In this document: positions 1 through 6,142 of the stretch, in pieces
Layout: every line of letters begins with the position of its first letter
Position numbering within the stretch: the stretch's first letter is position 1
Assembly: GCA_002405435.1 (NCBI GenBank)
Contig: DHLU01000105.1
Coordinates: forward strand, 1,926 to 9,159
Source: Flavobacteriales bacterium UBA4660
GTDB taxonomy: Bacteria; Bacteroidota; Bacteroidia; Flavobacteriales_D; Sanyastnellaceae
Direction: 5' to 3'
Length of the DNA: 7,234 bases
Notes under the pieces: model-generated
The model's input: only the letters and a program-made list of their open reading frames with translations
What the model was told of the DNA's origin: nothing
The model's database searches: none
Translations under genes and position numbers: made by a program

Positions 1-293
1 ACCAGTGGGCCGGTGGGTGTCTATGCACCGGATGTGTTCATCGCACAACCGCTGTCTGCGCTGTCAACCGGCGTTTAAGGCAGACCGGAGCTTTCCTTTG
101 TGAATCGCCCGGAGCTAATGCACGGCATCAGACAGGGGTAAAGCAGGCGGTATATGGGTCTTACGTGCGGCTCGGTCAGCACAGCGGCGTAAGTTTTTGT
201 AGCCCGTCGCCGCGGGTAAGGTGAAGTGAGGCTTGCTGGAAAGAGGCAGTGCCCGGCAGTCAGGCTCAGAGGGCTAATGGACTACCGACACGG

Positions 294-329
294 CTATGTT
301 GGCCTGCAAACTGTCAGCGCCAGCCATAG
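294..329. repeat. Long imperfect inverted repeat (hairpin) in the gene-poor left end
   Basis: CTATG (294-298) pairs with CATAG (325-329). After a single bulged C (324), TTGGC (299-303) pairs with GCCAG (319-323, one G-T wobble). Past another bulge, CTG (304-306) pairs with CAG (315-317), leaving an 8-nt loop. This gives about 13 pairs with two single-base bulges. There is no T-tract on either side, so a plain intrinsic terminator is unlikely. It is better read as part of a structured RNA or a DNA inverted repeat. Confidence 0.55.
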
Positions 330-357
330 GGAGGTAAGCCGCGCTTTTTGAGGCAGA

Positions 358-375
358 AGGCGGGAGCAACCGCCT
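358..375 (-). terminator. Hairpin just past the peptidase stop codon; weak terminator candidate
   Basis: AGGCGG (358-363) pairs perfectly with CCGCCT (370-375) around a 6-nt loop. It starts 11 nt past the stop of the minus-strand M28 peptidase, where a terminator would be expected. On the minus strand, however, the stem is followed by TCTGCCTC rather than a run of T. It may act as an mRNA 3'-end stabiliser, or belong to the structured region to the left. Confidence 0.3.
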
Positions 376-386
376 GCGCCGCGCAC

Positions 387-1769
387 TTATTCATGGGGAA
401 TACCGGTCTGGTCTATCAGGTACACCAGCGTGGCCATCGAAGCCGCGCCCATCAGCAGCTCACGTTTGTTTACGTTTTCCCAAACATCATTATTGGAATG
501 GTGGTAGTCGAAGTACCGCTGGCTGTCTACCGTCAGTCCGAATAGGGCGACCTGGCCGTTTTTAAGCGGACCAATATCCACCCCGCTGCCTCCCCGCCTG
601 AATGCATGCAGGTTGTAGGGTTCCAGTAATCCCGCCCAGCGCTTGAATTGTTCGAATTGTTTGTCGGTACCCTGCATACTGAATCCCCGGGGGGTGAACC
701 CCCCTCCATCGCTTTCTATCGCTGCAACATGGTAAACCCCGTCGCGGCGGCTATTTTCGGCATAGGTAGTCCCGCCGTCGTTTCCGAATTCCTCGTTGAT
801 AAACAGTACTACCCTCAGGCTGTGCCTCGGCCGGTATCCGATGGCCCGCAAGGCGCGAAGGGCCTCGATCGAGTGCACAATGCCTGCACCGTCGTCGTTG
901 GCACCCTCGCCGATGTCCCAGGAATCGAGGTGGCCGCCCACCAGGATGTAACGATCGGGAAACTCCGCGCCTGTGATATCGCCGATGACGTTGAACTGGA
1001 TTTTCCGTGGTAATTCACGGCAAGACAGTGAGAGGGTGAAGGTCAACATAGGATTTTCCTTCAGCGCCGCGCTCAGCGCACGTGCATCAACGACGCTGAG
1101 TGCCGCTCCGGGAATCTTCGGCACATCGTCCTGATAATCGGTGGCTCCTGTATGGGGAAAACGGTCCTCAGCGGTACTCAGCGACCTGATGATGCACGCA
1201 ACGGCTCCCTTCCGGGCGGCCTCAGAGGGTCCGCTGCCGCGGATATCATAAGCCCCACCGTACGCGGTTCCGGTGTTAATGGCTACCGGATCCATGGGTT
1301 TGTTGAGAAATACGATTTTGCCTTGCACTGCTTCCGGGGCCATTTGTCTCAGTTCTTCGATGGTGCGGGCCTCCACAACCTGTGCGGTGATTTCTCCCTG
1401 GGTACCGACACTGCCGCCAAGCGCTGTTACAGGCACTTTGTATTGCTGGTCGTTGTAGCTGTACCAGGCGTACTCTTCGCCACGGATCCACTGGGGCACC
1501 TCAACGGGCATGAGGGTGACCCGGTCGAAGTGATAGGATTCCAGCAGGTTTTTGCCCCAGGCGATGGCGCTGTCGGCGGCAGGGGAGCCGGCAAGCCGGT
1601 GGCCGATCTGCTTGCATAAAACATGGAGATTTTCATGTGCCTCGCCGTGATGAAGCACCTCGCTGAATATCCCGGCAATCAAGGCAGAGTCTCCGGGCTG
1701 AGCCTGAAGGTCGCCAGCGTCAATGAGCATGCTGGCCGCGGCCAGGGTGACAGCAGAAAAGGTTTTCAT
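387..1769 (-). CDS. Exported M28-family zinc metallopeptidase (carboxypeptidase Q-like)
   Basis: A 460-residue protein, predicted to be a two-zinc aminopeptidase or carboxypeptidase acting outside the cytoplasm on peptides. The start at 1769 is preferred over an in-frame start 17 codons upstream because it begins directly with a signal peptide (MKTFSAVTLAAAS..., likely cut after LQAQ near residue 23). A PA-type insert is suggested around residues 145-215 (GKIVFLNK, then a GAVACIIRS strand). The M28 zinc and catalytic residues are all visible: GGHLDSWDIG (H280, D282), GANDDGAG (D292/D293), INEEFG (E326 catalytic base, E327), IESDGGG (D354) and YHHSNND (H423/H424). The paired His and the HLDSWD motif fit the carboxypeptidase Q/PGCP branch. 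The ATG overlaps the stop of the upstream dehydrogenase as ATGA, so translation is probably coupled. The fold is near certain; the substrate is unknown. Confidence 0.9.
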   Translation of the reverse strand: MKTFSAVTLAAASMLIDAGDLQAQPGDSALIAGIFSEVLHHGEAHENLHVLCKQIGHRLAGSPAADSAIAWGKNLLESYHFDRVTLMPVEVPQWIRGEEYAWYSYNDQQYKVPVTALGGSVGTQGEITAQVVEARTIEELRQMAPEAVQGKIVFLNKPMDPVAINTGTAYGGAYDIRGSGPSEAARKGAVACIIRSLSTAEDRFPHTGATDYQDDVPKIPGAALSVVDARALSAALKENPMLTFTLSLSCRELPRKIQFNVIGDITGAEFPDRYILVGGHLDSWDIGEGANDDGAGIVHSIEALRALRAIGYRPRHSLRVVLFINEEFGNDGGTTYAENSRRDGVYHVAAIESDGGGFTPRGFSMQGTDKQFEQFKRWAGLLEPYNLHAFRRGGSGVDIGPLKNGQVALFGLTVDSQRYFDYHHSNNDVWENVNKRELLMGAASMATLVYLIDQTGIPHE

Positions 1770-2527
1770 AGCATAAAGGATCCGTTGTTGATATCGATGC
1801 CCTGGCCGGTAATCGAACACTGTTGGTTGGTAAGCAGGAAACGTACCAGCGTGGCAATTTCATCCGGCGACGAAATTTTACCGGTCGGCACGTACGACAT
1901 CTGCCGGTCGAAACTTTCCTGATAACTCAGGCCTTCACGGTCAGCGAGTTTCTGAATGCCCGCCCGCGCCATGTCAGTCTCGACCCAGCCCGGACAGATC
2001 GCATTCACCAGCATGCGCTCGCTGCTCAACTCGACTGCCAGCGCGCGTGTCAGGCCCAGAAGCCCGGTTTTCGCTGTGCAGTAGGCGGTATAGTGCGCCA
2101 CCCCGAAGCGCGCCAGGCAGGAGGAAGTGATTACGATGTTTCTCCAGGGTTGAGCCGACTTCCGCAGGTAGGGAAGGGTCTCCATGATGGTGACATAGGT
2201 GCCGGTGAGGTTGATGCCGATGATTTCATCCCAACGGTCATGAGGTCCGTAGTGGTTTTCCCCGCCGGTGCCGGCATTGGCAAACAACCCGTCTACGGCG
2301 CCCAAACCGCCTTCAAGCTCATGGTAGGCCTTTTTCCACGCTTCCGCCCCTCTGACATCAATGGCGGCGATGGCGTGTCGCCCGGGCTCGGCACACAGTG
2401 ATCGGGTTTCTTCAAGCTGTTCGCGCCTGCGGCCGACGAGCAAGAGCCTGACATCTTCCTGCGAGAGCAACGTGGCGGTGACGCGGCCCATGCCTGTGCC
2501 GGCGCCGGTTATAACGTAAGTTTTCAA
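1766..2527 (-). CDS. Short-chain dehydrogenase/reductase (classical SDR, probably NADP-dependent)
   Basis: A classical SDR oxidoreductase, 253 residues if it starts at the TTG at 2527. That codon is chosen because the cofactor-binding strand begins at once (KTYVITGAGTGMGR). No ATG lies near it, and the longer frame would add 37 unrelated residues that run through the intergenic promoter region. Seen in order: the glycine-rich TGAGTGMG (residues 7-14), Arg33-Arg34 at the end of the second strand (a basic pair here usually favours NADP(H)), D57, the NAG motif (84-86), N106, catalytic S135/S136, the YxxxK pair Y149 and K153, and PGWVETD (179-185). The C-terminal GQGIDINNG replaces the more usual GQxIxVDGG. 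Length is normal for the family. The substrate cannot be inferred. It is the first gene of a two-gene operon with the M28 peptidase. Confidence 0.9.
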   Translation of the reverse strand: MKTYVITGAGTGMGRVTATLLSQEDVRLLLVGRRREQLEETRSLCAEPGRHAIAAIDVRGAEAWKKAYHELEGGLGAVDGLFANAGTGGENHYGPHDRWDEIIGINLTGTYVTIMETLPYLRKSAQPWRNIVITSSCLARFGVAHYTAYCTAKTGLLGLTRALAVELSSERMLVNAICPGWVETDMARAGIQKLADREGLSYQESFDRQMSYVPTGKISSPDEIATLVRFLLTNQQCSITGQGIDINNGSFML

Positions 2528-2552
2528 TGGAGAACGATTGTGATGACTGGCG

Positions 2553-2586
2553 TAAAAATAGCACAGCCATCTTGCATGTAAGTCAA
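2553..2586 (-). promoter_or_regulatory. Candidate promoter for the SDR-peptidase operon
   Basis: On the minus strand TTGACT (2586-2581) is followed after exactly 17 bp by TGCTAT (2563-2558), a sigma-70-like arrangement. The overlapping TATTTTTA (2560-2553) approximates the Bacteroidota TAnnTTTG -7 element. Transcription would begin about 20 nt upstream of the TTG start of the SDR. The match is partial and rests on inspection only. Confidence 0.35.
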
Positions 2587-2594
2587 TAGTTTTG
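2587..2594 (+). promoter_or_regulatory. Bacteroidota-type -7 element (TAnnTTTG) ahead of the nitroreductase
   Basis: TAGTTTTG matches the TAnnTTTG consensus of the Bacteroidota primary sigma factor at every fixed position and lies 16 nt before the first ATG. No clear TTTG -33 partner sits at the usual spacing; the nearest TTG (2572-2574) is too close. The predicted leader would be only about 10 nt. The element falls in the 82-bp divergent intergenic region and overlaps the opposing promoter candidate. Confidence 0.4.
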
Positions 2595-2609
2595 GGGCAA
2601 GATCTCCCG

Positions 2610-3200
2610 ATGATGAAGTACAACCTGAGTGAAATCACCCACCTAATCAGAAACCGAAGGTCTATTCCGCCTGAATCCTACACCTCACGAAAGGTTCACA
2701 GGGAGATGGTCGAACTGGTACTCACCAACGGCACATGGGCGCCTTCGCACGGGCTTACCCAACCCTGGAGGTTTGTTGTCTTTATCGATGAAGGCATGGA
2801 AAAGGTAAGACAGGCCCTTCCCGCCCTCTACCGGTCGGAAACCCCCGCTGAAAAATTTAAGCAGGCGAAATATGACAAACTCTCCGCGCGTTTGTCAGCG
2901 GTGAATGTGCTGGTCGCCGTCGCTGTGGAATACGACAAAAACGGAAAAATTCCTGACCTTGAAGAAGTGGAGGCTGTGGCCTGTGCCATGCAAAACATGA
3001 GCCTCACCTGCACGGCATACGGGTTAGGGTCGTTTTGGAGTTCTCCTTCCTTTATCTACTCTCAGGCGATGGCAAGCCTGCTGGGCATTGAACGCGGAAA
3101 ATGCCTCGGGTTGTTTTATTTGGGGTATGTGGACCATGCATGGCCGCAGGGTCACCGCAAACCCCTCGAGTACCTCTGCCGATGGGAGACAGGGGCCTGA
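2610..3200 (+). CDS. Nitroreductase-family FMN oxidoreductase (YdjA-like)
   Basis: A 196-residue NAD(P)H- and FMN-dependent oxidoreductase of the small YdjA-like type (about 185 residues in the family), expected to be cytoplasmic and dimeric. The start is ATG at 2610 or the adjacent ATG at 2613; the TTG at 2592 is unlikely because it lies within the candidate promoter. Visible family features are the N-terminal FMN phosphate motif RNRRSI (residues 14-19), WAPSHG (43-48) followed by QPWRF (51-55), a conserved helix ending in AYGLGSFW (136-143), and LGYVD (171-175) near the C-terminus with GHRKPLE after it. The gene is divergent from the SDR operon, and the barrel gene follows 63 bp downstream. 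The physiological substrate is unknown; activity on nitroaromatics or quinones is only a family expectation. Confidence 0.88.
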   Translation: MMKYNLSEITHLIRNRRSIPPESYTSRKVHREMVELVLTNGTWAPSHGLTQPWRFVVFIDEGMEKVRQALPALYRSETPAEKFKQAKYDKLSARLSAVNVLVAVAVEYDKNGKIPDLEEVEAVACAMQNMSLTCTAYGLGSFWSSPSFIYSQAMASLLGIERGKCLGLFYLGYVDHAWPQGHRKPLEYLCRWETGA

Positions 3201-3263
3201 TAATCTGCCATCAGTGCATAACAACAAAAGGACCGCTGCCTGAGACAAAACCTCACATATAAC

Positions 3264-4022
3264 TTGCAGATCCTTGCGGTACACCGCGCCTTCAGGCTGT
3301 GTATGGCGCTCTGTCTGCCCTTGGCCCTGCACGCCCAGGAAAATGTGACTACGCTCGGCATTCAGTTCAGGCCGATGGTTCCCAGCGGGTATTTTGGTTC
3401 CGGGGAAGAAGTATGGCAGAACGATTCAATGCAGGTGGGCCTCGCGCCGCGCTACGGGCACAATTTCGGCTTTGTCATAAGAAAGGGGCTCACCCGCATG
3501 TGGAGTCTCGAGACCGGCATTGCCATGGTGCAGCGCAATTACCGCATGGAGGTTTCCCATGTATGGAACCCGACGGTCCAGCGGCTCGACTACCGGTTGG
3601 TGGGCTATGAAATACCCCTGCAGGCGCTGGTTTATGTGCAGTTGAGTGATCACATATGGATGAATGCTTCCGGCGGACTGTCCCTTGACCTCTATCCCAG
3701 CAATGTGGAAAGTTTTGGTGATGTCAGACAGGATTCGATTGTCTTTGATTATTACCAGAAAACCTGGCGGAGAAACTGGCTGCAGGGGGCGCTCCTGGCC
3801 AATTACGGATTTGAATGGCGAACCGCCGACAAAGGTTATTGGTATGTGGGCGCATCCTATCACCGGCCCTTCGGCCCCATCGCTGACGCCGTGGCACAGA
3901 TCAGCCGAAACGGATCAACGCGGAAACTCGAAGTGCCGGTCACGGGAAACTACCTCACCCTCGACCTCAGGTACTTCTTTCATGAAGATCCGGAGAAAAA
4001 GCGGAAAACCACCAGCAAATAG
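3264..4022 (+). CDS. Predicted outer-membrane beta-barrel protein (porin-family-like)
   Basis: A 252-residue secreted protein that alternates short amphipathic, aromatic-rich strands with polar loops, consistent with a small outer-membrane beta-barrel of the kind common in Bacteroidota. Starting at TTG (3264) gives a credible 25-residue signal peptide: basic residues at R9 and R12, a hydrophobic CMALCLPLALHA core and cleavage before QEN. The only nearby ATG (3303) would leave an 11-residue leader with no charge, so TTG is preferred although no ribosome binding site is evident. The last strand reads LTLDLRYFF, a typical aromatic barrel end, but a charged 13-residue tail (HEDPEKKRKTTSK) follows it, which is unusual because barrel proteins often stop at the aromatic residue. 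There is no OmpA peptidoglycan-binding domain. What it transports or binds, if anything, is unknown. Confidence 0.7.
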   Translation: MQILAVHRAFRLCMALCLPLALHAQENVTTLGIQFRPMVPSGYFGSGEEVWQNDSMQVGLAPRYGHNFGFVIRKGLTRMWSLETGIAMVQRNYRMEVSHVWNPTVQRLDYRLVGYEIPLQALVYVQLSDHIWMNASGGLSLDLYPSNVESFGDVRQDSIVFDYYQKTWRRNWLQGALLANYGFEWRTADKGYWYVGASYHRPFGPIADAVAQISRNGSTRKLEVPVTGNYLTLDLRYFFHEDPEKKRKTTSK

Positions 4023-4047
4023 AGGGCTGCGAAGGTAATTGCGCCCT
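4023..4047 (+). repeat. Hairpin immediately after the barrel-protein stop
   Basis: AGGGC (4023-4027) pairs with GCCCT (4043-4047), and past one bulged T, GC (4029-4030) pairs with GC (4041-4042), leaving a 10-nt loop. It starts at the first base after the stop codon. No T-run follows, so it is probably an mRNA 3' structure rather than a complete intrinsic terminator. Confidence 0.35.
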
Positions 4048-4161
4048 ACGGCCCTGTGACCTGATGCAACCCTGGCCGGTGGTGCTACTGCCGAGAGGGA
4101 AAGGTCGATACACAATATGCCCGGATAATAACGCTGTGTTGTTGAAAAAGCCTTCGTGGCG

Positions 4162-4181
4162 AGCCCGGAGAAGCGGGTTTT
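4162..4181 (+). terminator. Weak terminator or leader hairpin ahead of the 176-residue secreted protein
   Basis: AGCCCG (4162-4167) pairs with CGGGTT (4174-4179, one G-T) around a 6-nt loop, and T residues run from 4178 to 4181. It could end transcription from the barrel gene, 140 nt upstream. It could also be a leader structure of the next gene, whose ATG is 18 nt further on. The short T-run makes it weak. The rest of 4048-4161 shows nothing I recognise. Confidence 0.35.
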
Positions 4182-4199
4182 CCAACCAATTTTGCTCGC

Positions 4200-4730
4200 A
4201 TGAGGGGACTGTTAACCTTTCTTTTGTTTTCCTTCGCCCTGGGCATTTCTGCACATGCTTACAATGTGAAGCGCGCGTGTGATGAAAACCATATGATTAT
4301 CTATGGCAGCGTGTACGAATATGATCCTTTTGTCAAGGGCGAAAAGTTGAGACCCGGGGTGCAGATTGTGGTGTACCAGGATATGGAGATTTACGTTGCT
4401 TTTGTCACCAACAAGGGCGGGGAATACGAATTTAACCTGCCGCTGGGCCATACCTATGAGATATGGTACGGGGGCAGCGAATATGGCAACAAAATTTGCT
4501 ACCTGGATGCCCGGGAGGTCCCGGTGCGCAAGGTCGGAAATGAACTTAACATGGATGTCGGGCTCTTTAAATACATAGACGGCTGCGATTTCAGCCTGCT
4601 TCAGGAACCCTTCGTAAAAGTGGGCTTCGACAAGGCGATCGACCGGTTGGTACCGGATCTCATGTACACAGATGAGCGGAGCAAACTGCTAGACAAGGCT
4701 TTCCGCAAGGCCCGGAGGGCCATCGAATAA
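4200..4730 (+). CDS. Secreted protein with carboxypeptidase-regulatory-like beta-sandwich, function unknown
   Basis: A 176-residue protein that I do not recognise as a named family. It begins with a clear signal peptide (MRGLLTFLLFSFALGISAHA, cut before YNV). Residues about 34-92 carry the strand pattern of a carboxypeptidase-D regulatory-like or transthyretin-like domain: IIYGSVYEYD, then RPGVQIVVYQD, FVTNKGGEYEFNLPLG and YEIWYGG. Three cysteines remain after cleavage (C27, C100, C129), with C27 close to the mature N-terminus; there is no lipobox. The C-terminal 45 residues are helical and rich in charge, ending KAFRKARRAIE. A periplasmic or surface location is inferred. Such domains often sit in TonB-dependent receptors or peptidases, but here the domain is nearly alone. 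The upstream barrel protein is a possible partner, though nothing beyond proximity supports that. Confidence 0.7.
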   Translation: MRGLLTFLLFSFALGISAHAYNVKRACDENHMIIYGSVYEYDPFVKGEKLRPGVQIVVYQDMEIYVAFVTNKGGEYEFNLPLGHTYEIWYGGSEYGNKICYLDAREVPVRKVGNELNMDVGLFKYIDGCDFSLLQEPFVKVGFDKAIDRLVPDLMYTDERSKLLDKAFRKARRAIE

Positions 4731-4773
4731 CGGACTTAACCTACGCGTAACAGAATATTTTTCCCGCTTTGAT

Positions 4774-4787
4774 ACGGCTGCAGCCGT
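4774..4787. promoter_or_regulatory. Perfect 14-bp palindrome in the rimK leader; operator candidate
   Basis: ACGGCTGCAGCCGT is identical to its own reverse complement. It lies 33 bp before the rimK ATG, between a TTTG (4768-4771) and a TATTTTCG (4795-4802) that loosely resemble Bacteroidota -33 and -7 elements, although their 23-bp spacing is long. That position would suit a repressor site. With no unpaired loop and no T-run directly after it, it is a poor terminator. Confidence 0.4.
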
Positions 4788-4820
4788 GCAGTTCTATTTT
4801 CGCGTTTCTGCTTTGGTTTT

Positions 4821-5693
4821 ATGAATATTGTTATCCTGTCCCGGGACCCAAAACTGTACAGCACCAAACGCCTCTTTGAGGCGGGTGAGAAGCGCGGGCA
4901 TCACATGCGGGTGATTGACCACCTGAAATGTAACCTGGTAATAGAAAAGAAAAATCCCAAGGTATTTTACGGCGGAGAAGAGTTGACCGATGTCCAGGCT
5001 GTCATTCCGCGTATCGGCGCTTCGGTCACTTTTTACGGAACGGCAGTCGTTCGCCAGTTTGAGATGCGCAATGTTTTTACGGTTGTGGAGTCACAAGCCA
5101 TCGTGCGCTCAAGAGACAAGCTGAGAAGCTTTCAGATTCTTTCCAGGGCTGGACTGGGCCTGCCTAAAACGGTTTTTACCAATTATTCCAAAGACGTAGA
5201 AAAGATCCTCAAGGAGGCCGGAGGAATTCCGGTGGTCATCAAACTGCTGGAGGGCACCCAGGGCCTGGGCGTGGTGTTGGCCGACAACAAAAAGGCTGCC
5301 GTAAGTGTCATCGAGGCATTTAACGGACTGAAGGCCCGGGTGATTGTACAGGAGTTTATTCGCGAAGCCCGCGGGGCCGATATCAGGGCTTTTGTTATCG
5401 ATGGTCATGTGGTCGGTGCGATGAAACGACAGGCAAAGGAAGGCGAATTCAGATCGAACCTGCACCGGGGTGGCCGGGCAGAAGTCATCGAACTCACGCG
5501 CGAGGAAGAGATAGCAGCGGTGAAGGCTGCCAAGGCGCTGGGCTTGGGGGTAGCCGGTGTCGATATGCTGCAGAGTGACCGTGGCCCGCTTATTCTGGAA
5601 GTGAATTCATCACCGGGACTGGAAGGCATTGAGCGCGCCACCCAGAAGGACATCGCCGGTCAGATTATCAAGTACATCGAGAAGAATGTGTGA
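4821..5693 (+). CDS. rimK: Ribosomal protein S6--L-glutamate ligase RimK (ATP-grasp)
   Basis: RimK adds glutamate residues to the C-terminus of ribosomal protein S6 using ATP. This 290-residue protein follows the E. coli enzyme (about 300 residues) nearly end to end, including [22 protein letters not shown] at the pre-ATP-grasp domain (written in parts: VIPRIG at 61-66, TFYGTA at 70-75, RQFEM at 78-82). The ATP-grasp part shows RSRDKLRS (96-103), K141, the glycine loop EGTQGLGV (144-151), VQEFI (176-180), D188-R189, the substrate loop [13 protein letters not shown] (206-218), D248, and the metal-binding [12 protein letters not shown] (258-269, with E260 and N262). It lacks the short tail after the last helix seen in E. 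coli. ATG at 4821 gives the expected first strand MNIVILSRD. The gene converges on rimB, the protease gene often found beside rimK. Whether S6 in this organism has a modifiable C-terminus cannot be seen here. Confidence 0.93.
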   Translation: MNIVILSRDPKLYSTKRLFEAGEKRGHHMRVIDHLKCNLVIEKKNPKVFYGGEELTDVQAVIPRIGASVTFYGTAVVRQFEMRNVFTVVESQAIVRSRDKLRSFQILSRAGLGLPKTVFTNYSKDVEKILKEAGGIPVVIKLLEGTQGLGVVLADNKKAAVSVIEAFNGLKARVIVQEFIREARGADIRAFVIDGHVVGAMKRQAKEGEFRSNLHRGGRAEVIELTREEEIAAVKAAKALGLGVAGVDMLQSDRGPLILEVNSSPGLEGIERATQKDIAGQIIKYIEKNV

Positions 5694-5705
5694 GCGCCAT
5701 AGGGC

Positions 5706-6134
5706 TCAACCAAGCACAAATTTTTTCTGCACGTTAACCCGGTATCTTCCCCTGAGTGTTTTCCTGCCGATGAGCACCTGATAACGCATGTCACTTCTGT
5801 CGGTCAAAGACACCTCACACCGTACTGTTTTTTTTCCCAACTGCATAGGGGTGTTGATGATGTAGCGCATCTCGGCGTGTCCCGATGAACTGCGCACGAG
5901 TTTTTCATAGAAGCGCGGAAATTCAAAGGTTTTTTCTCCAAGGCCGTCGAGGTTAAATACGGTTACCAGCAGGGGCTTACCGTCGCGCAGTTCTTCATGG
6001 CAGGAAATACAATGCAGCACAGACCTGTAGGCGCCTGTATCTACCTTGGCTTCAATGCCAAAGGCCTCCAGCATGGGCAGGTTTACCCGTTCTCTCCGGC
6101 CGATCGTCCTGAGTCTGTTGGGCTTTTTAATCAT
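5706..6134 (-). CDS. rimB: RimB-like retropepsin-type protease (COG4067, 'ATP-dependent zinc protease')
   Basis: A 142-residue protein of the family historically labelled ATP-dependent zinc protease but whose fold resembles a single-domain retropepsin. The active-site loop is AKVDTGAYRSVLHC (residues 29-42, catalytic D32 in DTG). The second signature, DRSDMRYQVLIGRKTLRGRYRVN (112-134), carries the hydrophobic-GR motif typical of the family at VLIGR (120-124). C42, C45 and H46 lie close together; bacterial homologues I recall from Flavobacteria also have HC here. Where relatives have DTGAxTS, this protein has Arg (R37) in place of Thr. In Pseudomonas, RimB acts with RimK to control S6 glutamylation; the same role here is inferred from the neighbouring rimK. 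It lies 8 bp downstream of yqeY, so those two are probably one transcript. Confidence 0.85.
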   Translation of the reverse strand: MIKKPNRLRTIGRRERVNLPMLEAFGIEAKVDTGAYRSVLHCISCHEELRDGKPLLVTVFNLDGLGEKTFEFPRFYEKLVRSSSGHAEMRYIINTPMQLGKKTVRCEVSLTDRSDMRYQVLIGRKTLRGRYRVNVQKKFVLG

Positions 6135-6142
6135 AACGCCGC

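Larger units (their letters stand above)
1..386. other. Gene-poor, GC-rich left end with several hairpins; possible structured RNA, unidentified
   Basis: No convincing protein gene is visible here. In plus frame 1 the first 25 codons are open to a TAA at 76-78 (ending LSALSTGV), which could be the tail of a gene cut by the window edge, but it is too short to judge. On the minus strand a frame of about 52 codons is open between stops near 273 and 118, but it has no ATG and no recognisable motif. The stretch folds locally: a long hairpin at 294-329, a GCGGCG/CGCCGC pairing (184-189 with 208-213), a GTGC/GCAC pairing (165-168 with 179-182) and a hairpin at 358-375. I compared it by eye with RNase P RNA, tmRNA, the cobalamin riboswitch and group II intron domain V and found no convincing match. 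The half TACGTGCGGCTC (162-173) faintly resembles the 3' side of a domain V, but the matching 5' side is missing. Confidence 0.4.

Noticed and set aside
1..78. Possible 3' end of a plus-strand gene (25 codons to TAA)
   Set aside because: Too short, with no recognisable motif and no context; mentioned only within the left-end entry.
118..275. Minus-strand open frame of about 52 codons
   Set aside because: No start codon, no family resemblance, and it lies in a stretch better explained by RNA or DNA structure.
79..345. Group II intron, RNase P RNA, tmRNA or cobalamin riboswitch
   Set aside because: Diagnostic conserved cores were looked for on both strands and not found; only a partial domain V-like half is present.
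1152..1619. 155-codon plus-strand open frame opposite the M28 peptidase
   Set aside because: Antisense shadow of a gene with all its catalytic motifs; no features of its own.
1823..2401. 192-codon plus-strand open frame opposite the dehydrogenase
   Set aside because: It is antisense to a well-supported SDR and its translation lacks domain features; GC-rich codon use on the other strand explains it.
3426..3863. 145-codon minus-strand open frame within the barrel gene
   Set aside because: The plus strand has a signal peptide and barrel strand pattern; the opposite frame has neither.
5691..5708. TGAGC/GCTCA inverted repeat spanning the two convergent stop codons as a bidirectional terminator
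   Set aside because: The stem is only 5 bp and no T-run follows on either strand; the symmetry largely reflects the two TGA stops.
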